A stretch of 64,000 nucleotides of DNA from CBFGRV01 sp965651265 (GTDB lineage: Bacteria; Bacteroidota; Rhodothermia; Rhodothermales; VXPQ01): positions 20,184-84,183 of the forward strand of contig CBFGRV010000009.1 of NCBI GenBank assembly GCA_965651265.1, written 5' to 3'. Position numbers and translations under genes: made by a program. Positions 42,664 through 50,990 of the stretch are shown piece after piece (the stretch's first letter is position 1; the number at the start of each line of letters is the position of its first letter). Under the pieces are notes generated by a model. It did not search any database. It had not been told where the DNA came from and was given only the letters and a program-made list of their open reading frames with translations.

Positions 42664-43203
42664 CTAATACCACCGCCGGGCTCTTTTCGAAGTGATGATG
42701 CCGGTGTTCATGCCGACCCAGTGCATCGAGCCGTTGTAACGCCCATGCTCCATCTTGATGCACCGGTCCATCACCACCTTGAGTCCGGCTCGCTCGGCAA
42801 TCTCGGCGGCCTCCAGGCTGACCACTCGCAGCTGCATCCAGAAGACGCGAGCGCCGACATCGACCGCCTGTTCGGCTAGAGCCGGGCATTCAGGTGCCGG
42901 TCGAAAGACATCCACCATATCGATCTGCTGCGGAACGCTGGCGAGGTCCGGGTATGAGGTTATCCCGTGCCACTCCTGGATCGTCGGGTTGACGGGGATG
43001 ATTTCGTAGCCGGCGTAGCGCAGGTAGGTGGCCACGAAATGGCTCGCCTTGCTGCGGTCGCGCGACAGGCCAACGATCGCAATCGTGCGCGTTGTGGCGA
43101 GGACCTCACGTATTACGGCGGTGTTCTGATACTTCGCTCTGAGCTCCGGCTCCAGGACGGAGTTCAGCGTGAGATCGCATGCAAGGCTCGGTCCAGATCC
43201 CAT
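42664..43203 (-). CDS. CoA-binding-domain protein
   Basis: A 179-residue protein with a Rossmann-type CoA-binding domain (CoA_binding_2 family): I-A-I-V-G-L-S-R-D-R-S-K near residue 42, then Y-E-I-I-P-V-N-P and D-M-V-D-V-F-R-P. W-M-Q-L-R-V-V appears near residue 122, and D-R-C-I-K-M-E-H closes the domain. Homologues in many bacteria are uncharacterised. An additional N-terminal 35 residues precede the fold. The start overlaps the metY 3' end by 40 bases on the same strand, which implies translational coupling to metY. Confidence 0.82.
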   Translation of the reverse strand: MGSGPSLACDLTLNSVLEPELRAKYQNTAVIREVLATTRTIAIVGLSRDRSKASHFVATYLRYAGYEIIPVNPTIQEWHGITSYPDLASVPQQIDMVDVFRPAPECPALAEQAVDVGARVFWMQLRVVSLEAAEIAERAGLKVVMDRCIKMEHGRYNGSMHWVGMNTGIITSKRARRWY

Positions 43204-44513
43204 ATCAAATCGTCTACAGTCTCGAGTCCGATGGATAGCCGCACCATCTCGGGAAGCACGCCACTCTCCCGAAGCTCCTCATCGGAAAGCTGCTGATGCG
43301 TGGTGGATGCAGGGTGGATGACGAGGCTCCGCGCGTCTCCAACGTTGGCCAGGTGAGAGAAGAGCTGGAGGTTTTCGATGAAGGCCTTTCCAGCCGCGCG
43401 CGGCCCGTCGATTCCATACTTCAGCCCGAACGAAAAAACAGCGCCCGGCCCGCGAGGCACGTATTTCGTTGCCAGATCATGGTAAGGGCTCTCGGGCAGC
43501 CCGGCGTAGTTCACCCATGCGACACGCGGATGGTCCCTCAGGTACTCAGCCACGGTGCGAGCATTCTCGACGTGCCGATCCATTCGCACGGATAACGTCT
43601 CAAGGCCCTGAATCAGCAGAAAGGCGTCGAACGGAGATTGGGCTGCGCCGACGTCGCGTAGCGTCTCCGCTCGCACCTTCATCAAGAAGCCGTGGTGGCC
43701 GAACGTATCGAAGAAGCGGAGGCCGTGATACGACGGGGACGGACTCGCGATCGTCGCATAGCGACTGAAATCGAAGGTGCCCGCATCGACGATGGCGCCG
43801 CCAATCGTCGATCCGTGACCCCCGATGAACTTCGTCGCCGAGTGAACGACGATCTCGGCGCCCCAATCGATGGGGCGGCAGAGATAGGGCGTCGCAAAGG
43901 TGTTATCGACGACGAGGGGTATTCGGCGGCTTTCGGCCATCGCCGCGAGACGCTCGATATCCAGGATGCTGCCCTGGGGATTTCCGATGGTCTCTCCATA
44001 TAGGACCCGCGTTTTCGGGGTGATCGCGGCTTCCCAGGCGTCGAAATCGTTGGGCTCTACGAAGTGCGTCGTAATGCCGAGCTTCCGAAAGCTGTGAACG
44101 AACTGCGTCCGAGTGCCTCCGTAGAGGTGAGCGGATGACACGATCTCATCTCCCGGATCGAGGAGCGTCATCATCGTGATGAACTGGGCGGACATCCCGC
44201 TCGATGTGGCCACCGCGCCCGTGCCGTTCTCCAGTGACGCCAGCCGCTCCTCGAAGACCGCCGTCGTCGGATTGTTGATGCGGGTGTAGATGTTGCCGTA
44301 CTGCTTGAGCTCGAAGAGCTGCGCGGCAAAATCCGTGTCGTCAAATACGTACGAGGTGGTCTGGTAGATAGGAACCGCACGCGCGCCCGTAGCTATGTCG
44401 GGGATGTGCCCGGCATGCAACATGCGCGTCTCGAAGCCGAATACGCGCTGAGCCTCCGTTTCTGACGAGTCCGGCGCAAAGGCCGAATCATCGAGCGCAT
44501 GCTGATCCTCCAT
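43164..44513 (-). CDS. metY: O-acetylhomoserine aminocarboxypropyltransferase (Cys/Met metabolism)
   Basis: PLP-dependent enzyme of 449 residues that makes homocysteine from O-acetylhomoserine and sulfide, within methionine synthesis. The family features are Y-Q-T-T-S-Y-V-F near residue 50, Y-G-G-T near residue 120, and the cofactor lysine in S-A-T-K-F-I-G-G-H-G near residue 235. S-L-V-I-H-P-A-S-T-T-H follows near residue 405. The length and the N-terminus favour MetY over cystathionine gamma-synthase. I chose the ATG at 44513; the reading frame upstream to 44684 is probably noncoding leader. I looked for a SAM riboswitch in the leader and did not find its core. Confidence 0.92.
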   Translation of the reverse strand: MEDQHALDDSAFAPDSSETEAQRVFGFETRMLHAGHIPDIATGARAVPIYQTTSYVFDDTDFAAQLFELKQYGNIYTRINNPTTAVFEERLASLENGTGAVATSSGMSAQFITMMTLLDPGDEIVSSAHLYGGTRTQFVHSFRKLGITTHFVEPNDFDAWEAAITPKTRVLYGETIGNPQGSILDIERLAAMAESRRIPLVVDNTFATPYLCRPIDWGAEIVVHSATKFIGGHGSTIGGAIVDAGTFDFSRYATIASPSPSYHGLRFFDTFGHHGFLMKVRAETLRDVGAAQSPFDAFLLIQGLETLSVRMDRHVENARTVAEYLRDHPRVAWVNYAGLPESPYHDLATKYVPRGPGAVFSFGLKYGIDGPRAAGKAFIENLQLFSHLANVGDARSLVIHPASTTHQQLSDEELRESGVLPEMVRLSIGLETVDDLIWDLDRALHAISR

Positions 44514-44705
44514 TGGTCTAGATCGGATTGGCGTGAAAGGAATCGCTCGGTGGGTCGGAAGGGCCGGCGTTTTACCTGAGGTGTATCCAGATGTTCGATG
44601 CCACCTCCGACATCCTGGATTGGATGGAGGGTTTTTTGGCGTAAGCGCAATAAACCCGCCTGGAGCGGCGTTAATACCTTGCAACAGGTGAGTTCGCTAG
44701 CTCGG

Positions 44706-45302
44706 ATGCATCTAACAGACGAAGCCCTCGCAGCGGCATACATCGAAGAGAATGACCAGCGGGCCTTTAGCCTGCTGATCGAGCGGCATCAGGAACGCGT
44801 TTTCGGGTTTCTCTTCGGAATGGTGCGCGATCGCGACGTGGCGAATGATCTCTTCCAGGAAACATTCCTCAGGGTCATCCGCGCGATGCGCGACGAGCGG
44901 GGGTCGTACTCGCATCAGGGAAGGTGGCTCGCCTGGGTGATGCGCATAGCCCGAAATGCGGCGCTGGACTACCTCAGGAAGCAGAAGAAGTGGCGTGATG
45001 TGGATGATGAGGAGAACTCGTTCTGGGACCGGCTGCCCGATGGAAATCAGCCGGCCGACGATCGCCTCGACCTTAGCGACAGGATGCGCCTGCTCGAATC
45101 CTGCCTGCAGGAGCTGCCTGAGGAGCAGCGGGAAGTGCTTCTTCTGCGCCACGATGCAGAGCTGACTTTCCGCGAGATTGCGGAGCTGACCGGCGTCTCC
45201 ATCAACACGGCACTCGGAAGGATGCGATACGCATTGCTGAACCTCCGCAAACTCATGGAAGCGCGGATGGTGGTCCCGGCTGACCGGGTAAGAACCACGT
45301 GA
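44706..45302 (+). CDS. ECF-subfamily RNA polymerase sigma factor
   Basis: A 198-residue extracytoplasmic-function sigma factor. Region 2 (about residues 15-85) has R-H-Q-E-R-V-F-G-F-L-F and D-L-F-Q-E-T-F-L-R-V-I-R. W-L-A-W-V-M-R-I-A-R-N sits in region 2.4. Region 4 (about 130-185) includes L-P-E-E-Q-R-E-V-L-L-L-R and T-F-R-E-I-A-E-L-T-G-V-S. I chose the ATG at 44706. It is the first gene of a tight plus-strand unit with a membrane protein in the anti-sigma position and two exported coiled-coil proteins. Regulation by that membrane protein is inferred. Confidence 0.92.
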   Translation: MHLTDEALAAAYIEENDQRAFSLLIERHQERVFGFLFGMVRDRDVANDLFQETFLRVIRAMRDERGSYSHQGRWLAWVMRIARNAALDYLRKQKKWRDVDDEENSFWDRLPDGNQPADDRLDLSDRMRLLESCLQELPEEQREVLLLRHDAELTFREIAELTGVSINTALGRMRYALLNLRKLMEARMVVPADRVRTT

Positions 45303-45341
45303 TACGTTTGACGGCGTCTACGGATGAGAGAAAAGGGTGAG

Positions 45342-46271
45342 ATGATAGATCGACTGCGGCGTTTGCACGAGCTCTACGAGCCTCAGCACACGAACGGTCG
45401 GCATCGTGAGGAAGCGGACAATGCGGACCCCGGTGCCGATCATGAGTTGGCGGCTCTCCAGCAGATGAAGCAGTTGCTGGAGCGGCGACCCGCCCGTCGG
45501 CCCGAGGCGGGTACGATCCAGGCCATTCTGGCGGCCGCCCGTGAGGCGCCGGCGCCTGAAGCGCACGGCATGAATTCAGCGGCGGCAGGGACGTCGATGG
45601 CCGGGTCCTTCGATGATGCCAGCCGCGAAATCGAGGGTGCTCGGGCCGATAGGCCGCCCAGGCAACGACGACGGTCCATCGTGCTTCGCATCGGATCGGT
45701 GTCGGCCCTCGTTGCCGCGCTCGTCGCTGTTGTGACGTTATCCCAACTCGAGCTCATTAGCGTCGACCTCGGGCCCTCGGCCGAAGATGCGGCCATCGAG
45801 AGCACGAGCGGAAATGAGAGCGATCTGGCGCAGTCGAAAGGAGAGCCGTCCGCCGGCCAGAAGAGAGAAGGGTTGACCGCCGCGCCCCGCATGGAGGAGC
45901 AATACGCAGACGCCGCTCGAACGGGCCCTATCCCGCCCGGCGCCGCCCGTGACGCGTCCCGGGAGGTACAGTCGCCCGTTGATGAAGACATCGAGATCGT
46001 TGCCGAGCGCGAGCCCGTCCAACTCCGGGGGATGGGGGCGCCGAGTGTTTCGCAGCCAGAGCGAATCGCGGAGGTAGCCGAAGATCAGCTCGATGAACAG
46101 CCCGAATTGACGTGGGATGCTCGAGCAGAGATGATGATGGTTTTCGAACACATCGAAATGGTGGGTGACGGCGTGGCAGCCGAGTGGGGGCCTCCGCCCG
46201 TTCCACTGGAGTCGCTGCCTGCTGGAGATGGTGATCCGTTCTACCAGCAGGTGCGCGATGGGCGGCCCTAG
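45342..46271 (+). CDS. Putative anti-sigma factor (single-span membrane protein)
   Basis: A 309-residue protein. About residues 1-105 are a hydrophilic, presumably cytosolic domain with helical segments (E-L-A-A-L-Q-Q-M-K-Q-L-L-E-R). One hydrophobic span lies at about 108-130 after R-R-R. The remaining 175 residues would be periplasmic and acidic, with several Pro-rich stretches. The position directly after an ECF sigma gene and this topology are those of membrane anti-sigma factors, but no zf-HC2 motif (H-x3-C-x2-C) is present, so the cytosolic domain is a different type. The ATG at 45342 follows a good AAGGGTGAG; an in-frame ATG at 45324 also exists. Confidence 0.7.
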   Translation: MIDRLRRLHELYEPQHTNGRHREEADNADPGADHELAALQQMKQLLERRPARRPEAGTIQAILAAAREAPAPEAHGMNSAAAGTSMAGSFDDASREIEGARADRPPRQRRRSIVLRIGSVSALVAALVAVVTLSQLELISVDLGPSAEDAAIESTSGNESDLAQSKGEPSAGQKREGLTAAPRMEEQYADAARTGPIPPGAARDASREVQSPVDEDIEIVAEREPVQLRGMGAPSVSQPERIAEVAEDQLDEQPELTWDARAEMMMVFEHIEMVGDGVAAEWGPPPVPLESLPAGDGDPFYQQVRDGRP

Positions 46272-46303
46272 ACGACGTAACTGACTTTTTCTTGAGAAAA
46301 GAG

Positions 46304-47299
46304 ATGAAGCGCCTACGAATCGGATTCACATCGCTCCTGTCCATGCTGCTGCTGGCGATCATGGCAACGCCCACGCAGGGGCAGGACTCGCACTCCATCC
46401 GCATTGCCGACGGTGCCGTTTATATCGACGGCCGGCAAGTGCCTGACGACGAGCTCCCCGAAGGGTTGGATGCCGAGGGAATCGAGCTTCAATACGTCTT
46501 CTCCGGCGATGTCGCCCCGGTCATCCGCATAGGGCGCGATTACTTCGTCCTGGACGGTGGCGAGCTCAGGGAGGCGACGCCGCAAGAGCGGTCGGATGTC
46601 GCGGTGATCTTCAGAAATCGACCTGAAGTTGCCCGGCTCAGAGATGCTCAGGCGATGGAGCGCATGACAGCCGCTATGGCCGCCGAGAATGCGGCACTTG
46701 CACATGCGTTGGAGGAGGCGTCCGCGGCAGTGGCCGCGAACTCCAATCATGTCATGTCCGTGTCGCCGGCGCCTCACATCGCCATAATGCAAATGAAGGC
46801 GGAAGAGCTTCAGGAGCGAGCCAAAAAGCTTCAAGAGCTTCAGAACCTCGGGGCATCCCTTGACCCCGAACGCATCGAAGCCCTGGAGCGGGCCGCACGC
46901 GAGCTCACGCTTCAGGCGGAAGAAACGGCCCGTGCTGCCAGAGCCATGCCACAAATGCAGGTGCAGGGGTATCTCAGCACCATACGAGAGCACAACGAGG
47001 CGCTGTTCGACAAGTTGATCGACGAGCGCAGCATGGAGCATGAGACCTACAAGCTGGCGTCCGAAATCCGACAGGAGCGGAACGAAGATCTGCGCGCTCA
47101 AATGACAGATCGCCTTCGAACTCGCCTGCATGAGATCTTCGACCTCAAGCAAGACAACCGGCGGCGCGAGATCAACGAGCTCGAGCAGCGGCTCGACGAG
47201 CTCCAGGACAACCTGGCCGAGCGCGAGCGACGGCGCGATGACATCGTGGAGCGTCGGCTACGCCAGCTGCTCGGGGAAGACGGCCCGGACAATTGGTAG
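46304..47299 (+). CDS. Exported coiled-coil protein A of the sigma unit
   Basis: A 331-residue protein with a signal peptide (about 27 residues, A-T-P-T-Q-G-Q), a small N-terminal domain (about 30-100) with I-D-G-R-Q-V-P-D-D-E-L-P-E-G, then long heptad-rich helices. The C-terminal 61 residues end in R-L-R-Q-L-L-G-E-D and a final Trp. The same module ends the next gene's product: by hand alignment without gaps about 31 of 61 positions are identical. I recognise no family; the length and charge suggest an extended periplasmic helix bundle. It starts 32 bases after the anti-sigma gene. A TTG at 46292 is an alternative start. Confidence 0.75.
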   Translation: MKRLRIGFTSLLSMLLLAIMATPTQGQDSHSIRIADGAVYIDGRQVPDDELPEGLDAEGIELQYVFSGDVAPVIRIGRDYFVLDGGELREATPQERSDVAVIFRNRPEVARLRDAQAMERMTAAMAAENAALAHALEEASAAVAANSNHVMSVSPAPHIAIMQMKAEELQERAKKLQELQNLGASLDPERIEALERAARELTLQAEETARAARAMPQMQVQGYLSTIREHNEALFDKLIDERSMEHETYKLASEIRQERNEDLRAQMTDRLRTRLHEIFDLKQDNRRREINELEQRLDELQDNLAERERRRDDIVERRLRQLLGEDGPDNW

Positions 47300-47338
47300 T
47301 GGATATCTGCGTTCGGCAAGCGCGTAGGAAAGAAGACC

Positions 47339-47926
47339 ATGAACACGAATCAGACAAGACACATGTACGGATTACGCCTGGGTCCATCACTGCGAGTCGT
47401 TGCGCTGCTCGCTCTCGCATGCATGCTCGTAGCTCGCTCATCGCCTGCTCAAGACACCGATCGGGACGACACCAAGCGCAGGTATCACTTCGAATTTGAG
47501 TTCGATGCAGATTCCCTCTCGGGAGCGCTGTCGGATCTTATGATCGATCCGCCTGACCTATCGGCTCTGGAAGACCTGAAGTTCGAATTCAACATCCCGG
47601 ATTACATGCGGTATCTCGACCGTCCTCGAATCCGGGGGATGGAGAGCAGGAAAATCGCCGGTCTGGAGCGGGAGTCACGACAACTCGCACGGGAAGCGCG
47701 TAGGGCAGAGGGCGCAGAGCGGCGCCAGCTAGAAGCCCAGCTCCGGTCCAAACTCGAGGAGATTTTCACCGAGAAGCTGGAGGTTCGCAGGAAGCACATC
47801 CAGCGCCTGGAGGAACGCCTTCAGGAGCAACGATCTCAACTTCAGGAGAGAGAACAAAAGCGAAACGAGATCATCGATCGACGCTACCGGCAGCTACTCG
47901 GGGAGGATGACGCCCTCGACTGGTAG
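47339..47926 (+). CDS. Exported coiled-coil protein B of the sigma unit
   Basis: A 195-residue protein with a signal peptide (about 37 residues, ending S-S-P-A-Q), then an acidic stretch with F-E-F-E-F-D-A-D and L-K-F-E-F-N-I-P-D-Y, followed by a long helix from about residue 105 to the end. The last 61 residues match the C-terminus of protein A (E-I-F, R-L, E-R-E, R-R-x-R-Q-L-L-G-E-D, final W). It follows protein A by 39 bases and is followed by a GC-rich hairpin and T-run. Small periplasmic helical proteins of the Spy/CpxP type fill a stress-sensor role in other systems, but no sequence match to them is evident. Confidence 0.75.
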   Translation: MNTNQTRHMYGLRLGPSLRVVALLALACMLVARSSPAQDTDRDDTKRRYHFEFEFDADSLSGALSDLMIDPPDLSALEDLKFEFNIPDYMRYLDRPRIRGMESRKIAGLERESRQLAREARRAEGAERRQLEAQLRSKLEEIFTEKLEVRRKHIQRLEERLQEQRSQLQEREQKRNEIIDRRYRQLLGEDDALDW

Positions 47927-47975
47927 GCAGCCCTGGCAAGTTGTTACTTAATGCTTTACTTTAAGTCATCCTGTT

Positions 47976-48006
47976 CGGCCCCCCGCCGGGCGGGACGGCT
48001 TTTTGT
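47976..48006 (+). terminator. Terminator of the sigma unit
   Basis: CCCGC and GCGGG with a three-base loop, extended outward by GCC/GGC, form a GC-rich stem. TTTTTGTTTT follows on the plus strand, 49 bases after the stop of coiled-coil protein B. This is a usual Rho-independent arrangement that closes the four-gene unit. Confidence 0.7.
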
Positions 48007-48138
48007 TTTCGTCGGCCGGCCGATACTCGTGACAGGATCATCCAGCCCGTTCTCCAGGGAAAGGGAGATCCGCGGTATCGGTATGGATCGCGAAGTATGG
48101 ACGTCGGACAAGAACCAGGGCGGATTAGTCCGTGACGC

Positions 48139-49380
48139 ATGGATCGTAACTTCACCACTCAGGCGAAATACGTCGGCTGCTGCATCGCGATCGCGCTATT
48201 TGGGTGCATGACGGTGCAGGCGCGCCCAAGCGTCGAGCGGATCACCATTCACGAGCGATCCGACGGCGACGGATACGTCATTCGCTTCCACATGGATGGC
48301 TCAGTGGCCGCGTACTCCGAACCGGAATATCGTGGGGATGAGGTCCGGATGATCCTGTTCAACGCAGGACTGTCCCCATCCTATGCGCGACCCGAGCCGG
48401 AGGGGCCCATTTCAGGGGTCCGGGAAGCGGTCTCCGCGGGGCACGTCGTCTTCACGTTTGCGCTCGCTACCGCCCAGCTGCTGGAGGCTTCGGCTTACCG
48501 GGACCGTGACTCCAACGACATCCTTCTGGGGCTGTCCTTCGCGGATGGTTTGATGGCAGACGCTGGATCCGACCTCTCCGCGCCGGTGCGCCGCGCGTCG
48601 CTGGATGGATCAATGTCGGGGGGCACCGGATCACCGACGGCCTCATCCGCACCCTCCGTAGAAGGGAGCCGATGGCTTCTGGATACGGTCGTCATCGATG
48701 CCGGGCATGGCGGGCGTGATCCTGGGGCACAGGCCAACGGAGTTCGAGAGAAGGATGTGACGCTCGCCGTGGCGCTCAAGCTGGGGCGCTATCTCGAAGA
48801 GCGGCTCGGCATGAACGTGATCTATACGCGCAAAGATGATCGCTTCATCGAGCTGCGTGACCGAGGTCGCATCGCGAACGAAAACGGCAGCAAACTATTT
48901 ATCTCCATCCATGCAAATGCGGCTCGAAATCGGACTGCAGAAGGCGCGGAAACGTACTTTCTCGGGCTCCACAAGTCGGATGCCGCCCGCGCCACGATGG
49001 AGCGGGAGAATTCCGTGGTCAAGCTCGAGGACTCGCAGCACGTCTACGAAGCGATGACAGAAGAGGCGCTCATCCGCATGGAGCTCACTCAGAGCGCCTA
49101 TATGCGCAAGAGCCAGGAACTGTCCGAGCTCATCCAACGCCAGTTCGAGGAGCGGGCGCAGCGCACGAATCGTGGCGTCAAGCAGGCGGGATTCTACGTA
49201 CTCTGGGGCGCCTCGATGCCCGCTGTGCTCGTAGAACTGGGCTTCATCACGAATCCTCGAGAGGCGGCGTACATGAGGAGCGAACAAGGACAGGACTACC
49301 TGGCCAGCGCGATCTACCGCGCGGTGCGGGAGTTCAAGGAGCGATACGAGCGCGGCCTGGCCAGCTCCGTAGTCGACTAG
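48139..49380 (+). CDS. N-acetylmuramoyl-L-alanine amidase (Amidase_3)
   Basis: Exported cell-wall hydrolase of 413 residues that cuts the amide bond between muramic acid and the stem peptide, for cell separation. A signal-like N-terminus (about 30 residues) is followed by a beta-rich domain at about residues 35-145, the AMIN-like region. The zinc-dependent catalytic domain begins near residue 185 with V-V-I-D-A-G-H-G-G-R-D-P-G. I-S-I-H-A-N-A near residue 255 and V-E-L-G-F-I-T-N-P near residue 360 carry the remaining zinc ligand and the catalytic Glu. It lies 132 bases after the sigma unit's terminator, so it is a separate transcript. Confidence 0.92.
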   Translation: MDRNFTTQAKYVGCCIAIALFGCMTVQARPSVERITIHERSDGDGYVIRFHMDGSVAAYSEPEYRGDEVRMILFNAGLSPSYARPEPEGPISGVREAVSAGHVVFTFALATAQLLEASAYRDRDSNDILLGLSFADGLMADAGSDLSAPVRRASLDGSMSGGTGSPTASSAPSVEGSRWLLDTVVIDAGHGGRDPGAQANGVREKDVTLAVALKLGRYLEERLGMNVIYTRKDDRFIELRDRGRIANENGSKLFISIHANAARNRTAEGAETYFLGLHKSDAARATMERENSVVKLEDSQHVYEAMTEEALIRMELTQSAYMRKSQELSELIQRQFEERAQRTNRGVKQAGFYVLWGASMPAVLVELGFITNPREAAYMRSEQGQDYLASAIYRAVREFKERYERGLASSVVD

Positions 49381-49406
49381 TCACCCAACCTACAGCTCAT
49401 TTCGCC

Positions 49407-49943
49407 TTGTCAGCAGACCACTTCGTCGAGCGGCTGCGCGCCGCCGTCCGGAGCATCCCGGATTTTCCCTCACCCGGCATCGTATTTAAAGATATCACCC
49501 CGATACTCAGCGACAAGGATCTGCTTGCTGAGACGATCGACGCCCTCGCCACTCCGTTCGAAGGACTCGGTATCACGAAAGTGGCGGGAATCGAGGCGCG
49601 GGGCTTCATCCTGGGTACGGCGCTCGCACACCGCCTCGGCGCCGGATTTGTGCCGATTCGGAAAAAAGGGAAGCTGCCCTATGAAACGCACGCAGTGGAT
49701 TACGAACTTGAGTATGGTACCGACAGCGTCGAGATGCACGTCGATGCCGTGACGGAAGGTGATATCGTGCTGATTCACGACGATGTCATCGCGACGGGCG
49801 GGACTGCATCGGCCACGGGTCGGCTCATTCGCCTGGCCGGCGGCCGAGTGCTCGGCTATTCTTTTCTGGTTGAACTGGCGTTTCTGTCGGGGCGTGAGCA
49901 TCTCGATCGGGACGTCCAGATCCATTCGCTACTGACCTACTGA
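49407..49943 (+). CDS. apt: Adenine phosphoribosyltransferase
   Basis: Purine salvage enzyme of 178 residues that converts adenine and PRPP to AMP. It starts with TTG. The family is evident from F-P-S-P-G-I-V-F-K-D-I-T-P near residue 21, G-I-E-A-R-G-F near residue 60, and the PRPP loop V-L-I-H-D-D-V-I-A-T-G-G-T near residue 115. No longer or shorter ATG fits, so TTG is the most likely start. It follows the amidase by 26 bases and precedes a small lipoprotein by 19 bases. Confidence 0.95.
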   Translation: MSADHFVERLRAAVRSIPDFPSPGIVFKDITPILSDKDLLAETIDALATPFEGLGITKVAGIEARGFILGTALAHRLGAGFVPIRKKGKLPYETHAVDYELEYGTDSVEMHVDAVTEGDIVLIHDDVIATGGTASATGRLIRLAGGRVLGYSFLVELAFLSGREHLDRDVQIHSLLTY

Positions 49944-49962
49944 CGCTTGTTACGGCTCGACC

Positions 49963-50481
49963 ATGCGATTGCAACGACTCGCCCCGATTTCCTTTATTCT
50001 TGCGCTTCTCGTCCTGCCCGCGTGTGACTTCGCCGGAGATGACGAAACCCTGGCATTCGACAAGGAAGTGCAGTTCCGGTTCGAGTTCTCGACCGATGAA
50101 GGGGAGGAGGTCATCGTGACGTCGACGACCAACATCAACATTGATGATGTGCTGTTTGGCGAAGGTTACGAGCGTGCCGACATAATGAGCGCCAGCATTC
50201 GATCCGTCACGGTGGAGCGCGTACAACCCGTCGGTACGAATCTGGATGTATTCGACAGCATCAGCATCAGCCTTCAGGCCGGGGGAGCATCACCCACGCA
50301 TGCCAGCTCGAACAACTTGCCGGCATCGAGTACAGCCTCGCTAAGCGTGGCGTCGGCGGGCGTGACGAACATCGTGAAGTCGCCCACATTTGGAGCACGC
50401 TTGACGGCACTTCCGACGATCACGGAGGATTTCGTCCTTACCGCGAGAGTGACGCTGAGTATCAGCGTCCAGGGGATATAG
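49963..50481 (+). CDS. Lipoprotein of unknown function
   Basis: A 172-residue protein with a clean lipoprotein signal, L-P-A-C at the lipobox (Cys 21). The mature part is acidic with alternating beta strands: V-Q-F-R-F-E-F, V-I-V-T-S-T-T-N-I-N, S-V-T-V-E-R-V, S-I-S-I-S-L-Q-A, and V-T-L-S-I-S-V-Q-G at the end. That pattern suggests a single beta-sandwich domain. No family was recognised. It is 19 bases after apt on the same strand. Confidence 0.75.
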   Translation: MRLQRLAPISFILALLVLPACDFAGDDETLAFDKEVQFRFEFSTDEGEEVIVTSTTNINIDDVLFGEGYERADIMSASIRSVTVERVQPVGTNLDVFDSISISLQAGGASPTHASSNNLPASSTASLSVASAGVTNIVKSPTFGARLTALPTITEDFVLTARVTLSISVQGI

Positions 50482-50496
50482 CCGCGCCGAAAGCGA

Positions 50497-50904
50497 TCAG
50501 AGGACGGCTACACAGGAGATCTCGACGCGTGCGCCGCGAGGAAGCGCCGAAACCTCGACGGCCTCACGTGCAGGAGGGGCTTCGGAGAAGTAGCGGGCGT
50601 AGACTTCGTTTACCTGGGCGTAGTCGTTGATGTCCGTCAGGTACACGGTGCAGCGAACGACGTTCTTGTAGTCCATGCGGGCCGCACGTAGGACGGCTCC
50701 GAGGTTGTCGAGGACCCGTTCGGTCTCTGCCTCTATGCCGCTGGTCACCATGCTACCCGTCTCAGGGTCGATCGCAATCTGGCCGGAGCAGTAAAGGGTA
50801 TTTCCAACCAGAATGCCCTGGCTATACGGCCCTATTGCGGCCGGCGCCAGCGGCGTCTTTATGCGAGTACGTGTTGCGTTCTCCCCGGACGAACTACTCT
50901 CCAT
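50497..50904 (-). CDS. ridA: RidA family reactive intermediate deaminase
   Basis: A 135-residue protein of the YjgF/RidA family. The canonical RidA hydrolyses reactive imines and enamines made by PLP enzymes such as threonine dehydratase. The family pattern is A-P-A-A-I-G-P-Y-S-Q-G near residue 20, Y-C-S-G-Q-I-A near residue 37, V-V-R-C-T-V-Y-L-T-D near residue 85 and P-A-R-E-A-V-E-V near residue 112. The catalytic Arg of the Rid site is present in P-A-R. An N-terminal stretch of about 14 residues is extra. It is divergent from the SDR gene with an inverted repeat between them. Confidence 0.93.
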   Translation of the reverse strand: MESSSSGENATRTRIKTPLAPAAIGPYSQGILVGNTLYCSGQIAIDPETGSMVTSGIEAETERVLDNLGAVLRAARMDYKNVVRCTVYLTDINDYAQVNEVYARYFSEAPPAREAVEVSALPRGARVEISCVAVL

Positions 50905-50905
50905 A

Positions 50906-50927
50906 AAACTATTGCTTTAAATAGTTT
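50906..50927. promoter_or_regulatory. Inverted repeat between ridA and the SDR gene
   Basis: AAACTATT, six bases of loop (GCTTTA), then AATAGTTT: a perfect eight-base dyad one base upstream of the ridA start codon, in an AT-rich 86-base divergent gap. It could be an operator for both genes, or a leader stem of ridA. I know of no matching regulator. Confidence 0.4.
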
Positions 50928-50990
50928 AAGCGAGGGCATAACTTCCGTCGGCAGATGGAATAAAGACAAGCGAATATTTATCAAAGACCT

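Noticed and set aside
44514..44690. A SAM riboswitch in the metY leader
   Set aside because: I looked for the SAM-I core (GAGGGA and GCAACC-like parts) and the SAM-II form and found neither.
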